Positions 1 to 11,022 of a stretch of 64,000 nt of DNA are shown here, in pieces. Origin of the DNA: Sycobia sp. Sy_11 (lineage: Eukaryota > Arthropoda > Insecta > Hymenoptera > Epichrysomallidae); assembly GCA_018907035.1 (NCBI GenBank), contig JACCIC010000004.1, positions 1,145,001 through 1,209,000 of the forward strand, written 5' to 3'. The translations under genes and the position numbers were made by a program. Position 1 is the first letter of the stretch. The number at the start of each line of letters is the position of its first letter. Under the pieces are notes generated by a model, which ran no database searches, was not told the DNA's origin, and saw only the letters and a list, made by a program, of their open reading frames with translations.

Positions 1-140
1 CACGTTGTACTTCAGTCAAAGTGATCATAAATCAACTATATTTTATACCAATTACATTTTAAAAAAATTGATTGAAATAACAGTACCAATATAGTATACT
101 AGTATTTGTTTTACGAATCGATATATTCAATTCTCTCAGG

Positions 141-206
141 TGACAAGAAAAGCTAGTGCAGTCAGCGCTGTTTTGTCATATATGGATTTGCCTAATATGA
201 TTTCCT
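141..206 (+). CDS. Candidate terminal coding exon of an upstream gene (partial)
   Basis: A good acceptor (pyrimidine-rich tract ending in cag at 138-140) is followed by 22 open codons and a TAA stop. Only one of the three frames is open, so the incoming phase would be 0. The peptide is rich in Ser and Ala and ends in Pro-Asn-Met-Ile-Ser. No family can be named from 22 residues. It could be the last exon of a gene starting left of the window, an alternative end for the unknown gene at 4106-9433, or chance. Confidence 0.25.
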
Positions 207-3200
207 AACAATGTTTTATCAGTCGAATTCAATGTGTAGAATAATATTATATTATATAAATTTCAATTGATTTGTCGTCCATTCTTAATATTTGAACACA
301 CTTAAATTAGATTGCATATATTAAATTTATTCTTCTATTTCATCTTTATTAAAGGAATGTTATAGATTTTCTCTTGGTACAAGAGAAATGGTGAATATTG
401 TATTTTACTTACTAATGTATGAGTGTGAAAAACACTTTGTTGAACCTCATAATAACAATATTAAAACAATTTTTCGCATTTCATGGTAAAACAGTCCCAT
501 GCAAACTTAGTATCAGTTGATTTTTACCTTGAACAACTTATCTTCCTTGTTTCACACGAGGATAAATTATTTTACGAAATAAATGTTGAAATCCTACACT
601 CGTAGGAAATAGCTCTACTATTATCAAATTATAAAATTTCAGAGATTTTTATTGATCGATTTTTATTCTAAAATTAGCTCAAGACGAAAACCTTTTTTTT
701 CTACAGAAGTTTCCAGTTTATACTTGAATAAGTTTTTCTGCATGTTTGTATTATAAAGATTGTATTATAAATATCTAACAGATTAAATACCACATTTCGA
801 TATAAGTGCGCAAAGCAGATGATTATTGCTCGGGCGTGATTTCACCTGGTTTCACGCTCGAGCGAAGCGAGGTTGATAATCACATGTGTTGCGGCAAATG
901 AGTGGGGGCTTGAAGGGACGGTCCCACCCCACCCAATAAAAGAATATATTGTAAATAATAAAAAAAAGAACAGATGCAGTGTCACAATAAGGATGGGGTT
1001 TTATTCGGAATTCGAGTTGAACAGCAGGACCATTATACTCCGTTATATATTGTTTTCAAAATTTGAAGCTGTCATTAAATTCATTAACATATATATAAAT
1101 TCAATTATTTTTCAATTTTTTTATAATCAATATTAATTTCGCTCTATAATTATTAAAATTATTAATGTATACAGAAGAATGTTCAATTGTAACATGCATA
1201 TCTGAGCTCTTGGTCTTTTGTCATTCTTTGAATCGAAAATAGGTTGTCGTTTATCGATCGGTGGAGGTACTGTCTCACTATTCATAAGTCCATATGCATA
1301 CAAGCAGATGATTTTACTTTGCGCACGTTTCTACACGGAAAAAAATTTTGTACGGGTGCTGTGCAAATAATATATTTGTATGTAATATATTCTGCGATCG
1401 TAGCTGGTCCATATAGGTTTGTACGGATGCTATGCCGTTTTTGTACTGCTATGCTGTGATGCCAAGACGGTTCAAGCACTTAACAAAATTGATGTAGTCT
1501 GGTGACTTACACATTTAGCGCTGTATTATTACGAAATAAAAAGATTTTTCAAAGTACAGCAATTTTGGGAAATTACTTTTTGTTTTTCAAGATAACTAGA
1601 TAAATAGTATTAATATTGTGAGTACTATTTACAAATATTTTTTAGTTTGTACTAACTTTTTACTTGTAATCTTGAGGAAATCATAGATAAAGTTGAGATT
1701 ACGTGGAATGTAAATATTGCCTAATAATCGTTATTATTTAAAAATTTTGAAGAATATTTTAATATTCTTATTTGTTTTGTATATAATTCTTAAAAGTTAT
1801 ATAAAATGATTTGTAAGAAGTATGGATGTATAGGATAAAAAGGAAGCTATAATTTTGAATAACAGGCGTGACAAAAGTTGTACGTTAGGAGCCTTTAACA
1901 TTCTGTAAATCTGTATACGAGCCAGACCAAAAATGTATTGCTCCCATACAAAATGTCTGAGAGTACAGTGCTGCGATTCATTCAACAATTTATCATTAAT
2001 TAAAGAAAATGTTTCAAATGAACATTTATCGAATGTTGACCCGGTTTTATTATTTTCTGCGTCTCTTTGTTATTGAAAATCTTAGCAATCTTCTTTTTCT
2101 ATGAGAATATTTTTTAAGGTGATATTGCAGTAAAATCTGAGTTTCATAACACTGCCTAAAAAGAGAGGAAATTTAATGACGATTTTTTACAGGTAGTATG
2201 TGCAAACATTCATTACAATTGGATATTTTTGAAATTTGTATTAATTATTGTGTTCTGTTAAAAAAATTTCAGCGAATGCTACTACTCTTAACGGAAATTA
2301 TAATTGACTGAAATTTTGATATTTACAGACAAATTTGAGCTATACGGAAAAAGTTAGAGATTTTATTGTCATTGTAGAAAAACTGCTAATTAGATTTATT
2401 CGAATGCATATTGGAAAATCTAATATATTAGATGTAGATTATTATGGACAGATTGATACAAAAATTTTCAAAATTTTTGCACAAATTTAATTGAAAAATT
2501 AACGTTGTGAATATAACTGTAATTACGAACGGCTTATAAAGCTAAGCTAGACTTTTTTCGTAGTAGCATTTTTTTTTTAAGATATTGTTCTAAATTACAT
2601 AATTTTTTTCAGATTGAACTCTTGTAGTTATATATACATGAAATGGATTGGTTAATTTTGAAATTCTATGTATAAATTTTATTAGCTAACAAAGTTTCAA
2701 CTTCAAACGTAGATGCTATTAATTTTTTCAACCGTGTAAACATAAATATGATTATTAAATCTACAAAAAATAATCGCACGAATTATATAAGAAATAAATC
2801 TAAATGTTTTTGAATTTTTAGATATTATTCAATTCATTCTGTATAATATAAATAATTTACAGTTCCACGATCTATTTTACAAATATTTATGTTATAAATG
2901 GATAGTTTTGTCAATTCAATTTTATCAGACATAGTAATTGAAGACGTAAAGTTAGTTCTCGAAATAAATTCTGCTTTAACGTACCTTTCTATGACAGATA
3001 CACAGATGACATTTTAATGTCAAATAAGTGTATCAAAACAATTAATAAAATTTACAATATACATATTGAACTAATGTAATTATGATTTACATTTTCCTAA
3101 TTTGAAAAAAGTATTTTGTGAAGGACATGTTTGAGATTTTCAGGAAAACTTAAATCGTCGATATCTTTTGTTTTGAATTGGCGATGTCTACATCATACAT

Positions 3201-4105
3201 TTGACCGTGTATATCTATCCTCGCATCCTTTTCCTTTCACAATTGTTTGAAATAGAATCGAACCCTTGCTTTGTCGATAAGCAAGCACTCGGAAAATTTG
3301 AGGTGGTACTGATCTGTCTTAAAATTCTGAAGCTATAACCATTCGTTCTGAATCGCATGTTTTTTTCAGCATAAACCTCTTGACACCAGTTGAAACATTA
3401 TAGATACTTGCAGTAACATATACTGCGATATAAAATGAATGCTTGCTACTGGCTTGTTTTAAAGCTATAAAGCAGACATTTGTATCGAAATAGTACTTTG
3501 TATATAGATGCCTATAGGAAACGTGTCAGTAAGTCATCAATTTCAAAATTGGAGATTGGTCTGTAATTTTTTTGCACATAGTGCTGGTTTATTTGAAGAG
3601 CCTTACGCCTTCTATCTCGGGCAACAAAAATTCTGACCACATGGGCATTTTTCATGTTTCTCTTTATTTTTTACAAGACTTTCTAAATCATTTTGCATAA
3701 CAGGGCCAAGAGAATATTATTTTTAAGCCCCTAACGTATTATTAAGAGTGAAGCTAAAAAATTGCTCTTTTGAAAATCCTACAGTGGTATTACTTTTTTA
3801 ATAACTTGTATGTAGTCTTTTATCAGCTTTATTGTTTTGATAATACTTACACTTTCCGACCTACAATTGTAGCTTTTATTCCAAATAATTAAAAGTCATT
3901 CAATATTATTATATAAACTGTGCTATAAGTAAAAGCACACGCTATTATAATTAATAATTTACTTTACCATTATTTTATTAAATTTGCAAAAGAATTTAGC
4001 TCAAAGAAAATTCGGTTAAACCACTAAATCTTAAATTAAATTTATAATTTAAGTCTTATTCAACGAAAAAAATTAATTAAAATTTTTGTATTGAAATTCT
4101 TTTAG
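207..4105. other. AT-rich non-coding stretch, probably intron or intergenic
   Basis: No exon, RNA gene or recognisable transposon was found here. The short open frames have no domain hallmarks. A small GC-richer patch at about 820-935 carries the hairpin-like string cgctcgagcgaagcgagg; a similar string recurs near 4618, so a short dispersed repeat is possible. The upstream exons of the gene that ends at 9433 may lie here or left of the window, but I could not identify them. Confidence 0.4.
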
Positions 4106-4205
4106 ACAATCGTGGGTTGACAATGCTGGACGAAATTCTTTAGGAGATATCAATGGAGGAAATACTGAATTGGATAGTGCAGGGTCATCTCCTGGTATAC
4201 AAAAA
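4106..4205 (+). CDS. Internal exon of unrecognised gene (third from last)
   Basis: The exon is bounded by a ttcttttag acceptor (ends 4105) and a strong GTAAGT donor at 4206. Only one frame is open: it begins with base A completing a codon, then reads Gln-Ser-Trp-Val-Asp-Asn-Ala-Gly and ends in phase 0 at Gln-Lys. The peptide is polar and rich in Gly, Ser and Asn, so it is probably a flexible linker. It joins in frame to the exon at 9060. I do not recognise the protein. Confidence 0.6.
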
Positions 4206-4513
4206 GTAAGTGAATCATTACATTATTTATTTATATACTTACTTATTTATTAATTAACCATACGGCTTAAATGAATTATCGTGCAAAGATTTACAGTTAT
4301 TTCTTGCTATTACTATATATAAAAAGTTAAAACATAAATAATTTAAAATAAAAAATAGTACATTATATTACGAACGACCAATGCGAAGCTAAGGTGGGTA
4401 ATTCATCGGGAAAGATGGTTTACTGTTATCCCATGTAACGTATGCTATGTTCTTTTTATATGACGAAAAATTCACGACCAATTATTACATTCAAATATAA
4501 GAATTTCATACTC

Positions 4514-4580
4514 ATGCGTATAAGTTAATAATCTAATAATGCGTATAAGTTAATAAAACTAATGTGTATAAGTTAATAAT
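4514..4580. repeat. Three-copy tandem repeat, period about 23-25 bp
   Basis: The motif atgcgtataagttaataa occurs three times, starting at 4514, 4539 and 4562; the last copy has one change (atgtg). Spacings are 25 and 23 bp. It is intronic and has no evident function. Confidence 0.75.
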
Positions 4581-7465
4581 CATCGAAAAGTTGAGAGAAT
4601 CCGCTAACATTTACTACTCAAGCGAAGTGAGGGTTGTTGATTAGTTAATGCTGAAAAATCCAGAGTAAAGAAAATTGAAAACCAATTAACGTGTAAATAT
4701 AAATTATATGTTTTAACTTGAATTGTTGCATTTTTTAAATCTTTCCAAATGCTCAGCTTTCATTAACATTAAAAAAATATAAGTGCGCTATAACAAAATT
4801 TATTTGCATATTAAATCAATAACATTTACTTTAAAATGTTCAATCTTAAATAATATAAAATAAAATTTATATTCTGACGCTCTTAACTGTTTGGCTGGTT
4901 TATACTAAAAAATACTGTGCTAAAGACGTTGTAGAAGACCAACAAAATTATTATTTATTTTATTTACTTTGCGTCCAACGTTTTTGCATCGCGGTTCTAA
5001 CCACTTTTTCTTGTGAGTGCCATTCCACCACCTGCAAGTCTAAGCTTGACTAGTTCTATTATGAAAAGTAGACAAGCAAAAAGCACTCTATTAATAAATA
5101 GTATGATTTGTTTACTAAAGCGTCCAGATAGTAGCTTATTTGAACCTGGAATCGAGTTTAGCCCAGTGCACGCTCTTCCACTGACCCTCGCGAAATAATA
5201 AGCCATTTATCTTTAGAATTTAATTCTAACAATTCTTAGCTCTTACAAGCGGTATTCAGGATACTTCACTGGAAATTATTCGACAACATCCTGCTCTGGC
5301 CTCTCCAAGTTTCCATCGTTTCCCGCTCGTCTACGTCCTTCCTACACTGTGAAGCTCTTCGAACACGCTGCGTACTGCTTAAAATTAACTTTACGCTACT
5401 CAGCTTAACATCACGTAACTGCGACATATCATTGTACGCTCGATTTATTTGTTTTGATTTGTAATACGATATCTTAATACATATGAGCCACGTTAGAAGG
5501 TCATATTACATGAGAAGGACTTCTAATTTTTTGGAATCAACACTCTTTAACCATAATATTAGCGGAACCAATTTCCATCAGAAATCAATGAATAAATTGA
5601 TGTTCTATCTTGTAAAAACAATCTGCCAACACCAACCTGCTCATGGAAAACTTACGATGACCTCTCTTATTACGCTAAGCTAAATATCGTATCTATGTAC
5701 TAAACACTGAACATAGAGTAACACTGTGTACTTTGATGGGTCACAGGAAAATAAATCGACGACCGTGTTTACTGCTTTCTTATGATACTTTATTGCGAAG
5801 TCCCTTTGTTCTCTTTTCATAATTCGGCAAGTGAGACGGGCAGAAGGCATCTTTAATACGATCGAGGTATTGGAAAGACTGGTACATGGTAATTACGATG
5901 AAGTGGTTTCCTTTTAAGCACTGGTAAGCTTCCTTGCAGAGTAATTTTGTTTAGCCTTCGTGATAGTCTAGTTAACAAAAACTATCACTTATTTATAATC
6001 TATTTCTTAATGCGTGAGAACTCATCCTAGCTATTGTTTACTGAAATTGGTCTGTAACATGAATGATGGCTTTGTTCAGTTCAGACAAGTCAGCATCGGT
6101 AATCCATTAAGATCTCTATAAGAAACCGTTGCTTCCACCTGTCTCATTTCAATAGATCTTCAAGGGATAGATCAGGTATTACCAGATGCAAAGCCTGAGG
6201 GAAACATAAGGCTGTCTCTTTCTAAAAGGGGTTGGGGATATTTGTGGTTTATATGATTATACTTGAAATTCAAGAGAGATGCTTTACGTTTTAGACAGAG
6301 AATTTGCATTATTTGGTAAGTGCACCTATTAGCACTTGAGTTTAATAATAACTTTTGTACGCACATTGACTGGTGCTCTAAAAGCGAGCTGATGTCCCAT
6401 CATTATATCCTATCATTAACGTAAATTTGTCTTGCTTTTAGTTTAGCTAATCTGCTCACGTTCATGTTACTTTTAGCACCTTTGTGATTAGAGATTCAGA
6501 GTAGCGCATCACATGCATGATTTTTTGAAACATAATTAAATGCCATACACTTGTCAAACATTCGAGAAGAAATCTTGAAATTGTCAAAAGCAATGAAAGC
6601 ATGTTCACGATCCAAGCAGCTATAGACGTTATTTCACCTAATTGCAACTTTACAATTCCCTGCATTACCATACAAATCGTCTCTATAGTCCAGCTTATAA
6701 TACGATCGGCACAAATCAAGGATTTTCTGCGATTCTCTTTTCTCTACGTTTATGCAATGCATAAAAAATTTAAACTACGCGACTAATGTGAATTTCTAAC
6801 CATACCTATATATCTATGTATTATAAATACTCTTTAAAAAGCATTTTGCCTGATTTATAACTAAGTAAACAGCTTTATATTATAACTATTATGATGACTG
6901 CCTTTATTACCACTTATAACTATTTATAAGTAATGATATATTCAAAATATAGAGTGAAGTTTTTAGCCTTTAGAGGATCTATAAATCAATATACTGTCAC
7001 TGAAAGTGTCTTCAGTAATTCGATCATTTTGATATTATCGTTCAAACTATAATCTGTTGATCGCTATTTTATATCCGCCATTTTGAATTTTCAATTCTAT
7101 TTATAAAATACAATTTACAATTTCATTACTTAATATCGGCTTTGAATTCATTCATTTGAGTATTATAAAGGGCGTTTCGTTCTAGAAATTATAAATTTGA
7201 TATCGCCGTTTTTAATCCATCGTTTCATTTTTTTGGAATTAAATAATTGTTTTGCGAAGGGTATAACAAGATTAGTATATCATTAATCATTTGGTTTTTA
7301 TCTAGAAGTCAAAAGTAGAAAAAATTAATATATGCTTCACCTTCCCAGGGTTTCCGGCCACGGAGGGTGGCTCGTTTTATTGATTATTTTATTGGTTCGA
7401 CCCATGATCAACCCGTCTGGCTTCCTCCGTGATCAATTTATAATATGAGATATTATTTTTACCTA

Positions 7466-8733
7466 TCAGGTATGTGAATAAGTCTTTCCCGTTTTTTTTC
7501 AAATTTTGAGCCTTTATTGTGAAAAAATGGTTACAAATGAATTATTGAAAGTATTGGCCATCGCTAGCTACAACTTTTTCCCATCTTTCTGGCAACATAC
7601 GAATCCCGTTGCGAAAAAATTCGACCGGTTTGGCCTCTATCCAGTCATCCACCCATTTTTTGGCTTCCTCGTAGGAATGGAAGTGCTGGTCAGCCAGACC
7701 ATGCGTCATCGATCTGAAGAGATGGTAATCAGACGGAGCAACGTCTGGACTATACGGCGGGTGGGGTAGGACTTCCCATTTGAGCGTTTCTAAGTATGTT
7801 TTCACCGGCGGTGCAACATGTGGGCGAGCATTGTCATGTTGCAAAATAACTTTGTCGTGCCTGTCGGAGTATTGTGGCCGTTTTGCTCTTTGGCCGTTCT
7901 CGCAGTGCGCGGCTCAAACGCATCAATTGTCGTCGATAGACCTCGCCTGTGATCCTTTCATTCGGTTTCAGAAGCTCATAGTAAACCACACCTAGCTGGT
8001 CCCACCATATACAGAGCATGAGCTTGGCGCCATGAATATTTGGCTTGGCCGTCGATGATGATGCATGGCCGGGTAGTCCCCATGATTTTCTTCGCTTCGG
8101 ATTATCGTAACGTATCCACTTTTCATCGCCAGTCACGATACGATGCAGAAAACCCTTTCTTTTATGTCGCTGAAGCAGCTGTTCGCAAGTGAAAAAACGC
8201 CGTTCGACGTCTCTCAGCTTCAGTTCGTACGGCACCCAATTTCCTTGCTTTTGGATCATTCCCATGGCTTTCAAACGCTTGGAAATGGTTGTTCGGTCAA
8301 CTCCCAATGCTTCAGCAAGTTCTTCTTGCGTTTGACAAGAATCTTCATCAAGCAAAGTCGCCAATTCTCGATCTTCAAAGATTTGCGGCCGCCCGGAACG
8401 CTCCTTGTCTTCCACGTCGAAATCACCGCTTTTGAAGCGTCGAAACCTTCTCCATAAGCCTCCTGAAGCAATCGATGCGTCTCGGCAGCAGATTTCTTCA
8501 AATTGAACCAATAAAGTGAAACTTCCCGCAAATGACCTCGACTCGGCTCAAATTTCGACATTTTCACGATATCAAAAATGTATGATGCGAAAAAATTTTA
8601 ACTAATGTGTTAGTATGGAATTGTTGACATATGAATAAGCTTTGATTATGACATATGTAACCATTGAATACTCGCACAGTATTGGTGGCGCCATCTCTTA
8701 CAAAAAACGGGAAAGACTTATTCACACTCCTAA
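7466..8733 (-). mobile_element. Mariner A: nearly intact Tc1/mariner (DD34D) transposon
   Basis: This 1,268-bp element has terminal inverted repeats of about 30 bp; the inner 24 bases (tgtgaataagtctttcccgt followed by T) match at both ends. TA dinucleotides flank it (7464-7465 and 8734-8735), as expected for mariner insertion. It encodes a transposase on the minus strand, broken by two frameshifts. It lies antisense in the intron of the 4106-9433 gene. The well-preserved ends suggest recent insertion, or recent use of the ends by transposase supplied from elsewhere. Confidence 0.93.
7542..8567 (-). pseudogene. Mariner A transposase, two frameshifts
   Basis: The protein starts at 8567 (Met-Lys-Met-Ser-Lys-Phe-Glu-Pro-Ser). 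The N-terminal helix-turn-helix region is in one frame (8567 to about 8440), the middle in another (to about 7850) and the C-terminus in a third (7844-7542). The catalytic triad is intact: the first Asp in TGDEKW, the second in HDNARPH, and the third in APSDYHLF, with exactly 34 residues between the second and third (DD34D, mariner family). The WVPYEL and SPDVAPSD motifs are also present. The catalytic core could still be functional, but the frameshifts at about 8430-8460 and 7845-7860 make this copy non-coding as read. Confidence 0.9.
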
Positions 8734-9059
8734 TATTTTTTTAGAAAAATCAAAATTATCAAATGGCGATCCTCTAAAGGTAAATCCTAAGAATGCCTAG
8801 TCTAGGTTTTACATGCAACTTGATTATGTAATGAACTAAACAAATCACAAATATTTGTGAGAATGCACGAGATTGTGACGAAATACGTGACTCTTATAAA
8901 TTGAGACGCAAATTAAAAATTTTAAATGTTGAATTCTTTACTTTTATTTATGAACAATTTGAAAATATCAAAATTATTTAAAATTATATTAGTATAATTT
9001 TAATGTTATGCTACATGGAGCAGTAGACATTCATCCTTTAATAATTTTAATTTCTATAG

Positions 9060-9214
9060 AAATTACCTGGAGAAGAATTAACATTTGATAGTATGAAAAG
9101 AATCCTAACAGAAACTGTAAATATTCAAACAATGGAAGAGGAAAAAAGAACACAGTTTTCCCAGTTATTCAGAAACGCTCCATTTCAAGATCTTATTCAG
9201 AAAACAGAACCAAA
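9060..9214 (+). CDS. Penultimate exon of unrecognised gene
   Basis: The acceptor ttctatag precedes AAA-TTA-CCT, and the donor is AAG|GTGAGT at 9215; both junctions are phase 0. The 51 codons read KLPGEELTFDSMKRIL onward and are rich in Glu, Lys and Gln, with a helical look. I do not recognise the family. Translating on past the donor gives a longer open frame that ends about 110 bases later, but the donor and the in-phase next exon favour splicing here. Confidence 0.65.
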
Positions 9215-9278
9215 GGTGAGTGATTATATTAGAAACTTTTTTGAAACACTAATATCTAAGTCTAAAAATTATTTTTGT

Positions 9279-9433
9279 AGCATGATGTTCTTCAGAGTAA
9301 GTTATCTGAAATTTTTAATACTTTAATGATTGAACCTCGAAACCAGTCGATACCAGCAGGTACTCCATCAGATACAAAATCAAATCAAATACCAGCATAT
9401 GAAATACATTTCCCGGAATTATTCATGTATTAG
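9279..9433 (+). CDS. Terminal coding exon of unrecognised gene
   Basis: The acceptor tatttttgtag precedes CAT-GAT-GTT. Fifty-one codons are open to TAG at 9431-9433. The C-terminus ends in aromatic and hydrophobic residues (IHFPELFMY). A polyadenylation signal AATAAA lies at 9463-9468, 30 bases after the stop, which supports this as the true 3' end. The three exons together give about 135 residues with no named domain; a search of the joined peptide would settle the identity. Confidence 0.65.
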
Positions 9434-9462
9434 TTTATACAAGTTATTTGAAGTAGTGTAGT

Positions 9463-9468
9463 AATAAA
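9463..9468 (+). terminator. Polyadenylation signal AATAAA
   Basis: A canonical hexamer sits 30 bases downstream of the TAG stop of the unknown + strand gene. It is the closest match to the stop. Confidence 0.5.
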
Positions 9469-9540
9469 ATTTGAAACTAATAAGTGTTATTGCTATTCCA
9501 TAATACTATATTAAAAAATGTTAATTATAATTAGAAATTG

Positions 9541-9561
9541 TGTGTGTGCGCGCGCGCGCGC
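9541..9561. repeat. (TG)n/(CG)n microsatellite
   Basis: TG units run into CG units, an alternating purine-pyrimidine tract that could adopt Z-DNA. Confidence 0.85.
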
Positions 9562-10964
9562 TTGTGGTGCTATCATATTCAGTTTAATGAACAATTTATA
9601 TAATAAACTTTAAAAATGGATACAATTGACATTAAATATTAGTGAGTATTTATGTGGATCTTTATGAAACAACAATGTTATTGAATTGTAAATTGTCTTC
9701 AAATTGGATATAAGACTGTATATATATATTTTAGATTTTTATTTAAATTCAATAGAAATGCACAAATCTTGAATGTAAAAAATTCTTTTAGAACAGAATT
9801 AATAGAATAACAGAATTCAATCTGTTATAATTATTATAACATTTTTCAAATTGAAACGTGAATTTTTATCATACTATACTATATATATATTCTTGTTTTT
9901 CTAATGAATAATGTAATCTGAAATGTATGGGGAAAAACTTTTAAAATTGAATTATATATAATATATTGTAAATAATAATCGCCACATTTTTTAGTTTTAC
10001 AATTATTTGAAAAAATATGTTTTTGCAAACAATAACATATAAAGGTATTAATAAAATATTAAGTTTTCAATTTTGTTAATTTTTATAATCAGCCCAGATT
10101 TATTAATAAGATCATAATAAAAACCTCATACAAAAAAATGCCAGTAACAGCATAGAATAAGAAACACTAATAACAATATTTTTAAATATAAGAAAAATTT
10201 AATAAAACGTAGTTATATACTACTATATATTATATTTAAATTTTTTTATATTTGAATGCATCATTGCATATCAGTGTATATTTTTTATTTTTCTGAAACT
10301 ATACCAAAAAAAAAAAATATTTTGAATGTTATTATTGTATTAATATTACATTCGTTATATATATTAATTTAGTCGTAGTGGTCAATCCTATTATATAAAA
10401 TATCTATTCGTTATTATTTTATAAAATCTACAAATAAAGAAAACGAAATTGACAGAGAAAAGTATTTATTAAATTGATAATAAGAGAGTTGGTGGTTACA
10501 CAATTGGATGTACTTATTATAGTTTGCAGCAATTTTAAATTTATAGAATACATCAAGATAAAGATATCAAATTATAAAATGTTAAGTTAATGGAATGAAC
10601 ACAAATCTTACAAATTTTAAAATGCTTCTGGTTTGTTCTAATTCAATCGCTTACAATAGCTGAATACTCTTTAAGTAATTAACTTTTATAAAAACGTGAA
10701 GCCATGATCGACTAACTGTACAAGTAACTCTGGAGATTTACATTAATGTTGAAAAATGATCCAGATTTAGTCTTTCATCTTGAAATATTTTGTTTTGTTA
10801 TTGATTACTATAAATAAAGCGATTGAATGAACTTTATCTTGTACAATGTGCCATTTGCTTTATAAATATTTTTGATATAGCCACTTAATAAAATTTCAAG
10901 CGCTGTTTAATTGTCAGGTGCCAAGATGAAATAGTTTAGTTGGTTCAGCATATGATAGTTTGCT
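9562..10964. other. Convergent intergenic region, AT-rich
   Basis: This lies between the 3' end of the + strand unknown gene and the stop codon of the minus-strand FKBP gene. No ORF, RNA or transposon was recognised. The part next to 10965 should be FKBP 3' UTR; a minus-strand AATAAA (tttatt on the + strand) near 10466 is a possible poly(A) signal. Confidence 0.45.
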
Positions 10965-11022
10965 TCAAGGTTCGACTTTTAACAATTCAACATCGAAGAT
11001 GAGGGTAGCACTTGGTGGAATA
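10965..11022 (-). CDS. Fkbp12: FKBP12 coding exon 4 (C-terminus, stop)
   Basis: T plus 18 sense codons encode [19 protein letters not shown] (the first Ile is completed across the junction), followed by TGA at 10967-10965. No AG lies at the exon boundary; the intron ends ...CCTTGACAAAAAAACAC, so the acceptor is AC. Confidence 0.88.

Larger units (their letters stand above)
4206..9059 (+). other. Intron of unrecognised gene, with repeats and mariner A
   Basis: This 4.85-kb intron has a GTAAGT donor and a ttctatag acceptor, both phase 0. It contains the tandem repeat at 4514-4580 and the mariner element at 7466-8733. Less AT-rich patches at 4980-5420 and 5690-6200 have short open frames on both strands but no motif I can name; they may be decayed transposon sequence. 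An inverted pair (cacggagg / cctccgtg) lies near 7358 and 7425. Confidence 0.55.

Noticed and set aside
4997..5206. Overlapping open frames on both strands (69 and 61 codons)
   Set aside because: Neither has a recognisable motif or splice context that joins to known exons; dual-strand openness in 200 bases is expected by chance here.
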